A stretch of DNA of 64,000 bases, taken from NCBI GenBank assembly GCA_018389105.1, contig JACATO010000970.1:377001-441000 (forward strand). Direction: 5' to 3'. The notes under the pieces were generated by a model, which was not told where the DNA came from, searched no databases, and was given only the letters and a program-made list of their open reading frames with translations. Below are positions 1-13,071 of this stretch, piece after piece; position 1 is the stretch's first letter, and the number at the start of each line of letters is the position of its first letter. A program made the position numbers and the translations under genes. The stretch comes from Nautilus pompilius (taxonomy: Eukaryota > Mollusca > Cephalopoda > Nautilida > Nautilidae).

Positions 1-720
1 AAAAAAACATCCTGATATATAATAACTGGTATAATGGTTGTAGATTTTATAATTTTTTTTTTTAAACTTTAGCTGATGTTATTTTTATGTTGAAAATCTA
101 TAAATTATCATTATTCATTTCTTTGAGGTGTTTTGTAAAACATTAAATGCTGTTTCCAGATTTTACCATATTTTTAAAATAGAAAACTGGTGACTGAAAA
201 AAGAGAGAGAGACCTACAAATCCTCTTTATCAGTGTCTGAAGCCAGAAACAGGTGTGAACAACTAATTTTGTTTTTCTTGGCATACATTTTGCATTATAA
301 AAAATCTGATTCCAAAGAGGAAATGAAGGAAGAGATGAATAAGAAATCAATAGTTCAGCAGCTAGCATACATGCATCATGGTTAAAAAAAAAACTGATCA
401 TGAAGAGGAAAAAAATGAAGGAAAAGATTAATAAACAAGAAATGTAACTAGGTTTGTTAGTCTGGCAATAGTATAGTGGCTGAATTAAACAATCAAATCA
501 GTGATGAAGAATAGTACCTGTTTAAGCACCTTGCTGTAATTAAGGTATTTGGATATACCATATGTTAGATTTTTAAAAAAATAGTCTCTCTTTTCACTTG
601 TTACCAATAGTTTACATGAATGAAAATTAAAATCAACACAAATAGAAATGAAAAAAAGTTTCAAAGCACTTTTAAAAAAAAATCAGCATTTTTGGGCAAT
701 ATCTGAAACTGGTGACATAC
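1..720. other. NCKIPSD intron, left edge
   Basis: AT-rich non-coding sequence with homopolymer A/T runs. I searched it for the missing C-terminal NCKIPSD exon and saw none. Confidence 0.6.
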
Positions 721-887
721 CTTCATTCCAAGAGGTTTATCTACCACGTGCCTCAAAACCACATCAAGCAGAACCTTTATGTCGTTGGTGTAAAAAAAAT
801 TGGCAGTGATTTCTTGGGCAAGGAGGTCCTGGAGAAACTTCAGTATAGAGTTGCTGGTGACACTTGCATTTGTCTCCAGTGGATCAA
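721..887 (-). CDS. NCKIPSD: NCKIPSD exon 9, last one in window
   Basis: 167 nt with acceptor TTACTAG and donor AAG/GTATGT. Encodes SILKFLQDLLAQEI, NFFYTNDIKVLLDV and LRHVVDKPLG, the best-conserved part of the SPIN90/Dip1 domain. Ends in phase 0; the remaining exon(s) lie left of base 1. Confidence 0.95.
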
Positions 888-3800
888 CTAGTAAACAAAT
901 GAAAAAGTTAATTCTATAGTATGGTGCAGCCTGCTCAGATCCAGTTGGGATTTGGGAAGCACATAAAAAGAGAGAAAAATTGTTAGTTTATTGTACCCAG
1001 ATGTTGTAGCAAGAAGGATGACATTCAGGATTAATTGCAACAAGACATTAAATTATGAAGCCAAATGATCCTCCCTTGTGACTTGTGGATCAAATAAATT
1101 ACAGTTTAGTTTGCATTTTTCTAATTATATACACACATAAATAAAAATACTGATTTCTTGGTGTGTTCTAATAGGCTTAAGTGAAAAATCTTCTTGAACA
1201 TCAGTTTTTTCCAGTTCTTCTGATTTACAGCATACAAATTATGCTAGATTTAAAAAAAAAAAAACATTTTTTTAAAATTGGCTTTCATGCTTTAAAAATG
1301 AATGACAATGTGTGACATCAATCTATCACTGAAAATTTGTACTACAAATAAAATCCAGTTCAAACTTGCTTTCTTCTTTCAAGCTTGAGCTCCATTTAAA
1401 TTGACAACTTTAAAATGCTGTGATAGTCAATAAACTTTAATTTGATCAGTATGGTTCTTATCTTTTACCAATCAAAATATCTATTACAAAGATGAAAAAG
1501 AACAAACTTGATGGTAGTTGTGGTTAAGACAGAACATTATAAACAAATACTTGATAAATGAGGTCTGATCAGAAGGTTCTGTGACTACATTTATTGTAGG
1601 AAAATTAAGTTTACTATAGAGACATTAAACAAGTGGCGTTGTTGGCTACACTTGCTGACATCACACCTCCGGCAGGAAGCCGTCATCTTGTCTCACTATA
1701 AAATGTTCTAACTTGAAAGAGCAGTGTGCATGTGCATCAAATTCTGTGTGAAACTCAGCAAGATAGCCATGGGAACCTATGAAATGTTAAAAATTACATT
1801 TGGGGATGCAGTTCTCAGCTATTCAAAAACTTTTGAGTGGTTTTCTCAGTTTTAAAATGGCCAAACTTCCATCAATGATGATTCATGCTCTTGTCGTCTG
1901 GCAACCTTGTACAATGAGAAATTAGTCACTTGTGCTCGTGACAAAGATTCATGGTAACAGACAAAAGATGACTCATGAAGTGGCAGAGCTAGCATCTCCT
2001 GCAGCACATGCCCAGCAATTTTGACTCAAGATTTTAAAATGAAACAGATCTTGGCAAAGTTCATCCCACATGTTCTCTCTACAGAAAAGAAGGAACATCA
2101 TCTAACAGTATCTTAGAAAATCATTGATCATGCAGCAAACGATGAAAACTTCCTGCCCAAAAACATTACAGGTGATGAGACTTTGGTTTATAGTTATGAT
2201 CCTGAAACTAAGTGTCAGTAATCTCAATGGAAGACCCCTTTGTCACCTTGACCAAAGAAAGCAAGACAGATGTGCTCAAATGTGAAGACAATGATGATTG
2301 TTTTTTTTTGATAGTGAAGTTGTGCACCATGAGTTCATTCAACAAGGTCAGACAGTGAATCTGTGATTTTATTTGACCATTCTGAAATATCTAAGATATG
2401 CAGTTCAATGGAAGCAGCCTGAAAAATAGGAATTAGGTTTGTAGATGTTGTATCATAACATTGCAAAGTCACATTCAGCACTCTCCACATGAAAATTTCG
2501 GCCAAGCACAATATTCCACTGCTTACCCACCAACTATATTCACCAGATATGGCACCAAATGACTTTTCTGTTTCCCTGCCAACCATCATTCAAAATGTGA
2601 CCCAACTGCTGGAATCAGAGTGTTCAAGCAGGAGGGGACTATTTTGAAGGGGATACATTTGATTTACTGCGTGTCCTTTAGTTATGTGAGCATAAATTTA
2701 GTTCTAAACTTTTTTGATCAGATCTTGTAAATAAATAGATAAATACTCAAATCTGAAAGAAAAACACTATCTAAAACCATACATAATAGCAGTTAAGATA
2801 TGAGTGGGTGTAATATTTTGGGACAGCCATTTGCCTTATGCAAGACAGCAATGCACTGACAGTGTGTGCACAAGATAAACAGTTTTGGTCTACAGGATTG
2901 TAACCCATTCCTGGCACAGAATCTGTACTAGTGTGTCCTGGGAAGTCGATTATGAGGACACTTTTGCAGAAGTCAATTAAAAATGGCTGATGTATTCTCA
3001 AATGAGGTTCACATCTAGAGATTGCCAGGACATGCAAAAGTTGCCATAGTTAATGTGAAATGGGAAACTAGCTTCCATAAAAATACTTCCCTTTTTGGAT
3101 GGCTAACCTCTGTACTGTTCATAGAATGTTGATCGTTTGAGCAGAAATTTCATTTTCTTCACAAACCACAAGCTGTGAATGTCCAGTGGTCCAAATCACA
3201 CCCAACACCATGACAAACAAACAGATTGCCATATTTTGTCGTGGCTTGTTAGTGGTGCAATGAATATCCATGTGCTAAAACACATCACAGTCTAAAAATT
3301 ATGAAAACTTGGACACATTAGAAAAAAATGACTGTTCCAAAAGGAAGGTGTGGTAGCATCTGCAGTGCCTATTGCAATCAGTGGCAATGGCTGACACTGC
3401 ATATGATTCCTTGGATAGCTGCATGCATTCTGCCATGCTTGCAGCCCATGTTCAGTTTCCATACTAATCTTGCATGAAGTGTCCATCTGTTAGCTTAGGA
3501 TATCCAGGATGCACAGAAATAGTTGACTTATGGCTTCTCCTAAACTAGACAATTTCCTTGTTGACAGTTAAGAGAAAAATATTCTGTACCTTGGACATTT
3601 CCCACAGTCTTCTACCAACAGTAGAATGCCTGATCATATGCCTCCTTTTCAGTTCCTGCAGCATGGCTGTCTGGAAACTGAAGCTTCCTTTGGCCTATCT
3701 GTTCTTACAGCCAGAAATCATATATGCTTATCATGTCTGAAATGGCCTATTTGAGTCTCAGGGTTGTCTATTATTTCAAGTCTCTGTATATTTATATTGG

Positions 3801-6800
3801 TGCTTTGTATATTAAATATCTACCCCAAAAAAGTATCTTTTATTTATAGAATTTATGTAATGCTATAGTATGAAAGCAACTCTACAGGATGTATCAACAT
3901 CCGGTCCAGTTTGATTTGCATGAATAACATATAGTAGCAGATTGATATAGCCACTAAATATAAAGCCTTCCACCCATATAATTACAGTTTTTATGTGTAT
4001 CAATCAGAGCAAAATAGTACTGTTGATGAAGTGTTATGTATCAGGCTCCAGATTTTAAAAATGCAAGAAAGAGTTGTAAACAGCATGCTTACCATCCCTG
4101 TTAAAATAGTAGAGAATTTTCTCCAGCAACACTGCTGGGTAATCTCTGTCAGCCAGAGCCTGAATCACTACACTGGAAGCTGGATCGCTCAGGTGAGAGT
4201 TGTAAGCCAGCAGAAGCAAGAACATATCATGTTCAATAGTTTTCTGGTCAACTGTGCTCATTGAATCCTCTATACAGTTCAGCAACTGTTTTATGAAAGC
4301 TTTGTTTATGTGATCTGAAGAACAAGACAAAACATCTAACTGCAAAGAAGCTCTCCTCCTACAGTAGTGTAGTACCATGGTACATAGTTTAGCACAGCAA
4401 ATGACTGTGCCTTCTCAGTACAATAGTATTTGGCACTGCTATAACTAGAGTTCATAAAATAAGATGTTACTTTTAATACCAACCATCAGAAAGCCACTAA
4501 CATGCTGTTACTGTTCACCAAGCAAACAGTCTACACTCATTAAATTTTAATTTTCAAAATGTAAATGATAAATTTCTTGACTAAAATTTTCTGTGTACAT
4601 ACATTGATGGTTATAACTCACCAGTAAAATATACCATATTTCATACATAAACAGATTATTAGTGCAAATAGTTATAGAATTCATGCATATAAAATATATT
4701 TTAAACAAAACTTTGTCATCAAAATATCCTCCTTTATGCCTGATGAATTATTTTATTGGATAATCCAGAATTATGGTGGCCAGCATATATGTGATGATTA
4801 TTAAAGACAAACCTAATAGTAAACCACATTCTGTGGCAAGTTACTTATAAGTTTAAAGGCAAGATCTATGCATATATGAAATCACTAACAAAGATAAAAT
4901 GACACAAAAATGGCAGATTTGATGTATTTTATAAAACTCAAATTTTGATTAATCATATTAATTTTTTTTAAAAAAAAAAGAGTAAAACAAAAGAAATAAC
5001 CTCCTCTAATAACATGGTGTGACTGACTCTATTGCAGAATTTCTCCTGTAGCAAGAATTTATGGTCTTCTAAAACCTATTTTAAAACATTTTTATTGAGC
5101 TAGATGTGAGTAACGATACACTGCTGAACAGAAGTTGTTACGTAATGTGATTAGTAGGGAGAACTACAGTACATGTCAAGTGTTGTGAATAAAACTGATC
5201 TAAAGTAGAAATTAGAGCTAAAATCTGCAAACCTTGCTAGCCAGAAAATTCATATTTTTATCACCAAAATTTGTTTACAAATATAATGTGAAATGAATTT
5301 TTTTCAATTTAATATTTAAATTATGAGCAATAAACTTTTTTTTCAACAGTTTAGTACAACAAAGAAAAACACGTCTTGCTGTAGCAGTATGAAATCATAT
5401 ACATTCTGTGTACACGTAAGCATCTATTTTGTGAAGAGAAAATTTGTTAGAATCTACTCTAGATGATATTCAACTACGGAAATTTTGAAGGAATAGGTAG
5501 CCAAATATAAAATAGTTTCTTCTATACAAATATAAAATATGAAACTGCATTATATCACCCAGCAGTTTTCAAAAGTTATAAAAAATAGCATAAAATTTAA
5601 AATGTTATATAAACTAAAAGTTCATAAAAACCAAACACACTTACTGTGTATTTCAGTGGGAAGTGAAGTGTCACATGAAAATATAGCAGCCAACAATGTA
5701 GCACACAAGCTGGTTTCCACACCACCAACTGAAATATGAAAAAATTACAAAAAAATTTTTGAATAATATGATGAAAAATTCTGTAATGAGGAAAAATAAA
5801 ATAAATCTAAGCATGTTAAAATGTTAAAGAAACCTTGCAAAGAGAAAGATTATTATTAAATAACAAAATAAATAAATAAAATACTAACAAAGAGTTAAGC
5901 AGCATTCCAGTGCTGAAGAGTCCATGTTATATTTGCTAGATACACACATGGTCAGCCTTGCTAATCTAGGCAAATTTGAGATCCATTATGGAAGGTGGCA
6001 GAAATTATATATGGTAATTCCAAAGTTGTCTAGATTACCATGTAAAACATTTTACTTATGAGTCAAAACTTGCTCTATTGTGAAAATAATGCGCTATATG
6101 GAATTTAAAGTCTGTTTAAACTTTAATGCTGAGTAAATTTTGTTCTTTAATTTAGTATAATACAGAATAAATTTAAAGTATATTTCTAATTTCATGTGAA
6201 AGACTCTCAGAAAAGTGTCAAAAAAAAGCTTGGTAAAATTCATTAAATGTTGCTAATGTTTTATTTCAAATAGGTATAATAAAGATTAAAGTAAAAAAAT
6301 ATCTGTATAATAACAACAACTTTTAAAAAAATCTCTGACTATTGCTTATACAATGTTAAAGACATGCCACCATAAGCTAATAAAGTCAGGTCAAGATGAC
6401 AGCATAAAATAAGGAACAAAAATTTTTCCTCTTCCCACTGAGAAAATTCTGAATGCTTGGAATAAAATATCCTGAGACTGAGGAGGTTAAATTTATGAAA
6501 AATAAAAAAATCTGACTTGCACCAATTTAAAAGCAAAGTGAGTTAACACACTTCCTCCTTACCTTCTGTTGTCATTGACTGCAGATGTGTTATAAGAAGC
6601 AGTGGAATTGATGAGTTTAATAGAATGCATCCTGCTGTTCTGTCACTATTGCATACAAGCTTCAGTATTTCTTTTAGCAAACATTTTACCGATACATCAG
6701 TTTCCTGGAAAAATAAGTAAAAATAAAAAAAAAAAAAATCATGTAAGGTTCACTAAGCTAAATATGGCTGATTTCAAGCTCTGAGTTCATAGATGTGCAT

Positions 6801-9800
6801 CTGTTGATTGCTGGTAATACTAATACCCAGATAACTCACCCGTGTAAAACACAAAGAAAACCATTTTCATGAAATTAAATGTTTTACATTTTCGTAATCA
6901 GCTTTGACATATAGTTTTATAGAATAATACCACAACTCACTTAAGCTATAACCATCGACACTGAACACTATGAGATGGCCAATGGGCGTAAGTTCAGAAT
7001 TCAATCTTAAGAGAATGCTTGGCAAAGCAACGTCTGCACCACAGTTAACTGTTGGACTTACCATCATCAAATCTATAGTGACAAAATGAGATCTGCTAAG
7101 TTAAATCTTTTAAATTAAAAATAATCCTTTAATTTCAAAAGTGATTATACATTTAATGTAAACAGAAATAGTTGGCATTTAGGAATCAATTCTCTCTCTA
7201 CTTAGGTTTCTTTGTTTTTCTTCAGAAACTTAAAAAAAAATAATCAGTCTGTAAAAATGAGGGTAGTAGTGGTAGGAAATAAAATATTTGTTGCCTGTCA
7301 GTCATTCCAGAAATTAGCATTAGGAAATGGTTTTTTTTTTGCATCTTTTCTTTGACCTCTGAGGAAAATATATATAAATACAGTGCCCCATCTCCCAGAA
7401 TCTCAAAACAAAACTTACCTCAAATTCTAATAAATATATGAATGTGTGTAGATATGAATACTCATTGGATGCCAGCACATTGGTCACAGTGTTAGGTTCA
7501 CAAGACATCTATGTGAAAGATAGAAAGATAAATAACTCTGTCAGAAAGAATGTTTAATAATAAATACAATGCAACAGAAAATGTTTACAGCAAAAAAGAT
7601 AAAGACAGAGAGAAAATGCTACTGAGTTTATTCAAAAAGAAAGATACCAAACAAAAAATACAAAATTTTATAAACCAGCTAGCATGAAGCTTGTATTGAT
7701 GCAGAATCTTTAATTTAAACATTTTTGAAAATGCTAAAAAAGAAAGTAATATAAAAGTTGTTGCAGTCCCTTTTTTATTTTTCTGTCTGATCTAATTTTT
7801 ATTTTCAATTTTTATCCCATAAAGCACTGACAAAGCCTGTTGTGATAAATATACAATATTCTTCATAACCAGGCAGTCTAGTTTCTTCCCAGATCTGAAA
7901 ATTAAGAGTTATAGTGGTGGTTTCTCTGCCCAGGCAGCTCTTTCAGTCCTGTTTAAGTCATTAAGGAAGAGAACTTTAACATATAACCCTTTCTACTTTC
8001 TCCTTGAAAAGAAGCCTTATCTGCTGCAGTCAAAGAATGGTCATAAGATACCAAAAATTGGAACTTTTTCAATTATAAATGAATCAGACAATGTGTCATA
8101 AATAGTCTACAGAGAATTTATCAACATGACCTCACAGCATGCATGCATGATGATTGCCTGGTAACTGCCCACATGTTTACTACTATTTTACATGTTCCAT
8201 GAAGTCATTAAGGATTAACATTAACTTACTCACATCAAAGTACATCGGGTTAATAACTAAAAGCAAATATAAAGATTATAATTGTTTAAGCTGTTTTGTT
8301 CTTGATATAAAATATAATAAAAATAAACAGAAATGTTCAGACTTAGATTAATATAAATGCCAAGTAAAATGTATTATTATATAAAAATTTTAATATTTAT
8401 TATGAAAATAAGACAATTTTTTTAAAAAATGATGAAAAATTAAATATAATAAGCAAACTTAATTAGACAGGACTCCTTGAAAAACACTGAAATTCACTGC
8501 CAACTGCAACAAATTTTTTAAAAAATCTGATTGCTTCTCTATAGTCAGAAAACATTCTATCAACTGAATTTTTTTATTACATAATGAACAAGCAATAAAA
8601 TCATTTTGCTTACAACAGTTGTGTGTGTATAGAATCTGAACCAGGACTTCATAATTAAGAAACATCCCAACAATGCAACATTATGGAAGCCAACATACTG
8701 TTTGACAACTCCCATGGGAGTCACCCTGGACCCTACAATGCAGTAATACAGTATTCAGAATTTTAAAAAGCAAAAGGGATAATTAAAACCAAAATTTAAT
8801 TTAGAAAGTCAACTTCTTAACAACCAGGGAGAATGGTTCTTTAATTATCAGAGATATTTCCCCACCAAAGTTAGAATTTCCAAGCCCAAATTGTTGTGAG
8901 TTGTATCCCTTGTAACTTCATTCAAGCTTTATTACATCCCACTTTGTGACAGGAAAGCACCACTAACCCAGACTGCTGCTCTCCAAAAACAACAATAGAA
9001 TTTTGAAACCTCTGTTTGGTAAATATGATTTTTAAAGGAGAACAGTTTGTCATATAGTGAAAGCTTGGTGAAGTTGGGGTTGATGTGCAATAACTTGTAC
9101 ACACTAAATTCACAACTTTCTTTTTGTATATGTATTTTTCTTAGAGATAAACAATAAGGAAAAGAGAGGCATAAACATATAAAAACAGTAGATGAAGACA
9201 TACCAGTTCAATCAGCAATTTGTTCAAGTTTGCTACCATCATATCATTGTCTTTGTCTGTTATCTTGCCGTTAAAGTCACAATTGCTTTTGATGGATTCT
9301 ATAGCCTTGCAGAGATTCATCAAGTCTCGTCCTAAAATATTTATTTCAGGTTCATACAACTAAAATCATAAAAAAAATAGAAGTTAACACTCGTATGGAT
9401 TGTTGAAAAATAAAATGTTCAGAAGCAAAGAATAAATTTAATCAGAAACCTAAATAAAAAAATGAAATACAATATGTCATTTTTTTAATGTCAAATATAA
9501 GCAATTAAAAAAGCATAAGACTATTTGTATGCTCAATATCTAAATTGTTCATCTAAGTAAGGTATTGTATCACCTAAACTTTCCACTTTTTTAATAACAT
9601 TATAAAAAACAAAACATTAATGATCAGCTATTTTGATAGAGCTGTACTTAATTACTATTTTTAACATGTTCTAACTTTCAAATTTCATCTAGCTTACTTT
9701 TGATGGTAAAAATAGTTTAAAACTTCATAAAATTATTGCCTATGATATTATTTAATATCTTTATTGTATATAGTAGATTAGATATTTTGTGAGCTGATGA

Positions 9801-12800
9801 ATAATATACTTGAAATCCACACCACAACCTTGATATGCACTGTAGAAAGAGAATGGGAATCTGATTTTTAAATTTTCATACAGAAAAGAGCTGCTTATAT
9901 TGCAATTTTAAGGTTTTACCTCCCAATTTCAATAGCCATGTAGAAAGGGTTGCTTTGTTTTATATTTCAGAAAATATGAAAACTTTTTTCTTGTTTATCA
10001 AATACTTTTTAAAAAAATTTTCTGAGAGGATTGATCCTGTAAACATTCTTTACTAAACATATCTGTTTTTTTACTGGAAGAAATGAACCATGACAAATTT
10101 GATTTCCTAATTACCGACCCTATCAAGTATTAACTGCTGACAGGACCCAGAGCACTAGATAGGCAAGCAAATGGTAAAAAAATGAAGTCCCTCACCTATA
10201 ATAAAGACCCTGCAAACAAACCCAAACTGTTTGGACATATTTATTGATAGATTCCAGAACACACAAGACCAATCCACACTAGTACTGATGGCCAGCATAA
10301 AAGTGCTGAATGCATATATATATTTTAAGCTTCCTCAAATCTTTAACTAGTGATAAATTTAAGGATTTATAGCTCTTTCCTAAATAAAGCTGGTTGATGT
10401 AATCATATTTTACTTGCACAAAGTTGTTTCTAGTACTTTTAACAAAAATTCCAACTAAAATAAATTAATAAGCAAATATCTCTTGGCACCTTCAGGAGTT
10501 AAAGGGTTAGAAAAATTTTAAAAAACTATATGAATTTTCTGATCAAAAGTTGAAGAAAACCTATGCATCCAAAATAAACACACACTATCAAGCTAAGATA
10601 GAACAGTGCAAGAAGCCACATCTGCTTGCACACTATGAAACCATCAAGGGGCCAATGCACTGCCATAGTGATGCACTTCCACTACACCAGAGATTCTCAC
10701 AACATTATCATCAGACATGCCCCACACCCAAATTTGGCACCACCATAACCATAAATAATTAATTGCCTGCAGCAAGGCAACAAAGTACCTGCACTTGCGC
10801 AGCAAAAATTACCACATCTTATAGATTACAGCCACCTTGGAAAGTGTCTATGTCCCCAAACATAAAGTCCTCTCTGATAGTATGTGGTTTTTCTGACTTT
10901 GCTATTAATATAAATAGCTCATAACTGGCCATAAAAGCATGATCAAGAGTGACAGTCCTGGTTATGAAGATGCTGCAACTACTTTATCATCTTACAAACT
11001 TGGACTTGAGTCCTGTGAAATATTTAACAGGCTTTTTTTTCTACACGTTCACTATACTTTGACTTAAAATGATTGTCAAAACCACCATGTTTCATGGCTT
11101 CATTCGAACAGCAATCCAATCCTCAGATAGTAAATCAAATACTTATGCACTTTCTTTTTTTGCACTGCAGACCATGACTGTTCTTGGAGTCAGGTTATTA
11201 TTAGATACAACTTTTAAGACCATTGGATTTCACTTGGCAATGCCAATCAATTGATAATATGTAAGAGCATTCAGCCCTTCTATGTGATGTTGCCAGACAT
11301 TATAGAGAAAATTCTGGAAGATACCTCACTAGATTTATGTATCATTCTCTCTTGCTATTTTGATAAATTCATTATAGAATGAAACAAGCTTATACATATT
11401 ACATATATATATACTATACAAGCAAATTACATATACTACATTCCTATACATGAATAGATTTTATTGTTTTAAGATTATTAAAATGATGTTGGAAATTTAT
11501 TTCATGGATTTTATAATTTGTGGCCAAAAATAAATGAATAAGCAAACATTCATGATTAGCATAAAAATAAATGAAAGGAAATGTGATTTTAGCCTCATAA
11601 AATCCTGAATGCCCCCATTCATTCCCAAAAGCCTATATGCCCTCCAACATTTGTAGCTGGCCCTCTGGTGGGAAGTGGCGGTATGGCTCTGGCTAAGAAT
11701 CACTACACTACCTATAAATTTACTGTCTTTTCTGGAAAAGTCAATGATCTCACTATTTTTATATGCTCAGTCATTTTCATTGCACATATTTTTACTGGTG
11801 AAACAACAGTAACATATAAAATGTTATGAGTTTCATGCCTGCTTCATCTTTCAACTTTCCTTTATTATAATATTTAGATGTTTTTCCTTAATTATAATTT
11901 TTTTAAAAATCCTATCAGTATATCTGCAGTAATGCAAAATAACAGCCAGCCAGCTAAAGCAACAAACCCTGAAAAGGTTCAAAATTAAAAATGCATGCAT
12001 TGGAGTTACTGATTGATAGAGCATTCCAATAAATAAAATATGATTGTTTGTTTTCTTATTTTGTGAATCTTTCTTGTGTTTTAATTGTTTTTTTTTTTAA
12101 TCTGTTGTTTTAAATACAAAAGCAATTTTTTGATAAAAATAAAGTTAAAAAATAAGAAATGATCACCTTATCAACTGATCTATGAGCATTGTCAAAAAGA
12201 TGCCCAAGTTCAGGAACTGTGTCCTTGAAATGAGCAATCACAACATGCACAGCTCCAATAGACTCCCTGGAAGTCAGACCAGTCTTCATTACCTTGTCCA
12301 CAACGCTCTGGCCCCATGATTCTGACAGGCTGTACTCTTTGAAATCATTACTGCAATTGCTGTAATCCATGTCTAAACCTAATGAAATCTTGTAATTCAG
12401 TAAATGGACGGCATTATGACTTGTCCTTTAACATGTTACCTGACTGTCCTGGTCAATAAATAGTTTCCACAAAGTTACTAGTGATATCAATAAATGACTC
12501 TCTGGATAATGGATTCCTGCATCACTTTTCCTATGTATTGGTTGTTTTTCTACAGAAAATGCACCTAAAACAAAGTGCAGAATAAAGAACATTAATTATG
12601 AGCAACTTTTAAACTACAGAACTATAGATGCAAATGAAAAAAAAAATATTTTAAAATGCTAGCTTTCCTAACTTATTGGACAAAGGAGAATGAAGCATGA
12701 ACAGTAGCTACTTTATTGTTTAAAAATACTAAACCTAGCAGTTGTCATTAAAAAAAATAAAAGTTAGAAACGTGGAATACCGTTTTTGAGTGATCAAACT

Positions 12801-13071
12801 TTTTAAATATGTTGATCCTTGGAGGAGAGCAAGCTTGGATTTATTTAAGTGTCAACTGTTTTAATTCAAAGAAACTTAACTAAAAATATTACCCCAAATC
12901 CCTCTCACCCTATTTTAATCATAATAAACAATGAACTAATTAACTGAGTCAGTCTCCTTACCGAATACTGTCAGTTAATAATAAAGGAATACTATTTTTT
13001 TTAAAAATGTACTAAATAGATTCTGTATGATATGCAGTATCTCTATAAAGTTTACCTGTGTATGAAGTCAT
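721..13071 (-). CDS. NCKIPSD: NCKIPSD (SPIN90/DIP) orthologue, nine exons, 3' end outside window
   Basis: Nine minus-strand exons join in phase into 408 codons and run off the left edge. The protein matches the C-terminal leucine-rich/armadillo domain of human NCKIPSD from the KTGLTSRES segment through NCIEDSM and KYLL-like helices to SILKFLQDLL and VLLDVVLRHVVDKPLG. By comparison with the human protein, about 65 residues are missing at the C-terminus. This family (SPIN90; Dip1 in fission yeast) binds Arp2/3 complex and makes it seed unbranched actin filaments in the cytoplasm. Human NCKIPSD also has an N-terminal SH3 domain and proline-rich linker; neither is visible here. The start at 13071 is inferred from an ATG followed by a donor whose phase fits exon 2. 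Exons 3-9 are secure; exons 1-2 are less so. The gene is head-to-head with TUBGCP6. Confidence 0.88.
1561..2726 (+). mobile_element. Degenerate mariner element
   Basis: Plus-strand mariner transposase remnant inside an NCKIPSD intron. TYEMLKITFGDAVLSYSKTF (near 1770) is the N-terminal helix-turn-helix region, and KKARQMCSNVKTMMIVFF (near 2257) lies between the first two catalytic aspartates. Several stops interrupt it. The ends form an imperfect inverted repeat: AGGTCTGATCAGAAGGTTC at 1561 against the complement of GATCAGATCTT ending near 2726. Long dead. Confidence 0.85.
2760..3600 (-). mobile_element. Tc1-like transposase remnant
   Basis: On the minus strand, MSWQSLDVNLIENTSAIF (near 3020-2970) matches the Tc1 signature WPxQSPDLNPIENLW, including the final catalytic glutamate. 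The C-terminal CQCIAVLHKANGCPKI follows in another frame, matching the usual CQAVIxAxGGxTKY end. Frames are broken. Boundaries are approximate and I saw no inverted repeats. It abuts the mariner remnant. Confidence 0.65.
4093..4314 (-). CDS. NCKIPSD: NCKIPSD exon 8
   Basis: 222 nt with acceptor TTCTTCAG and donor GATG/GTAAGC. Encodes NKAFIKQLLNCIEDSM, then DMFLLLLAYNSHL and LLEKILYYFNRDG, a clear match to the human FAQFLLNIVEDG to LLLLLNRGDDPV stretch. Confidence 0.95.
5645..5728 (-). CDS. NCKIPSD: NCKIPSD exon 7
   Basis: 84 nt with acceptor ATTTCAG and donor ACA/GTAAGT. Encodes ETSLCATLLAAIFSCDTSLP, equivalent to the human [20 protein letters not shown] helix. Only the frame dictated by exon 6 is both open and homologous. 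Confidence 0.88.
6563..6704 (-). CDS. NCKIPSD: NCKIPSD exon 6
   Basis: 142 nt with acceptor TTTCCAG and donor GAAG/GTAAGG. Encodes an armadillo-like helix pair, VKCLLKEILKLVCNSDRTAG then LLITHLQSM, equivalent to the human helices around LLLLKCFGAMCSLD. Ends in phase 1. Confidence 0.88.
7419..7508 (-). CDS. NCKIPSD: NCKIPSD exon 5
   Basis: 30 codons, phase 0 to 0, acceptor CACATAG and donor GAG/GTAAGT. NVLASNEYSYLHTFIYLLEF matches the human segment around CKRNEFESVLALVAYYQ. Confidence 0.9.
7509..9203. other. NCKIPSD intron without recognised content
   Basis: AT-rich. Several short open frames on both strands show no family resemblance and no splice context. Nothing else seen. Confidence 0.5.
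9204..9359 (-). CDS. NCKIPSD: NCKIPSD exon 4
   Basis: 52 codons, phase 0 at both ends, acceptor TTTTAG and donor CTG/GTATGT. The segment NILGRDLMNLCKAIES and the following NLNKLLIEL align with the human region around VIFADLARR and YLEELLHIL. Confidence 0.9.
9360..12166. other. NCKIPSD intron without recognised content
   Basis: The largest NCKIPSD intron. A less AT-rich patch at about 10,550-11,260 could be an old repeat, but I see no transposase motif or terminal repeat. Otherwise AT-rich sequence with a short TA run near 11,400. Confidence 0.45.
12167..12388 (-). CDS. NCKIPSD: NCKIPSD exon 3
   Basis: Encodes the start of the conserved domain: SWGQSVVDKVMKTGLTSRES aligns with the human helix containing RRNTGLSHE, and VHVVIAHFKDTVPELG follows. 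Donor AAG/GTGATC. The acceptor at 12389 leaves an intron of only 51 nt to exon 2. A start at the ATG at 12370 is the alternative. Confidence 0.85.
12440..12564 (-). CDS. NCKIPSD: NCKIPSD candidate exon 2
   Basis: Flanked by acceptor TTTTAG and donor CAG/GTAACA. Only one of three frames is open, and it gives 41 codons including HYPESHLLISLVTLWKLF. I do not recognise this stretch in human NCKIPSD, so it may be lineage-specific N-terminal sequence. The frame fits both neighbours. Confidence 0.55.
13056..13071 (-). CDS. NCKIPSD: NCKIPSD candidate exon 1
   Basis: Tiny coding exon, ATG plus four codons and one base (MTSYT, G), followed by donor GTAAAC. The phase-1 end completes a glycine codon with the first two bases of exon 2. 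An in-frame stop lies just upstream, so if this is the first exon the ATG is the start. Rests on phase and donor only. Confidence 0.45.

Noticed and set aside
6867-7070. 67-codon minus-strand frame between NCKIPSD exons 5 and 6
   Set aside because: Exons 5 and 6 join in phase without it and it matches nothing in NCKIPSD.
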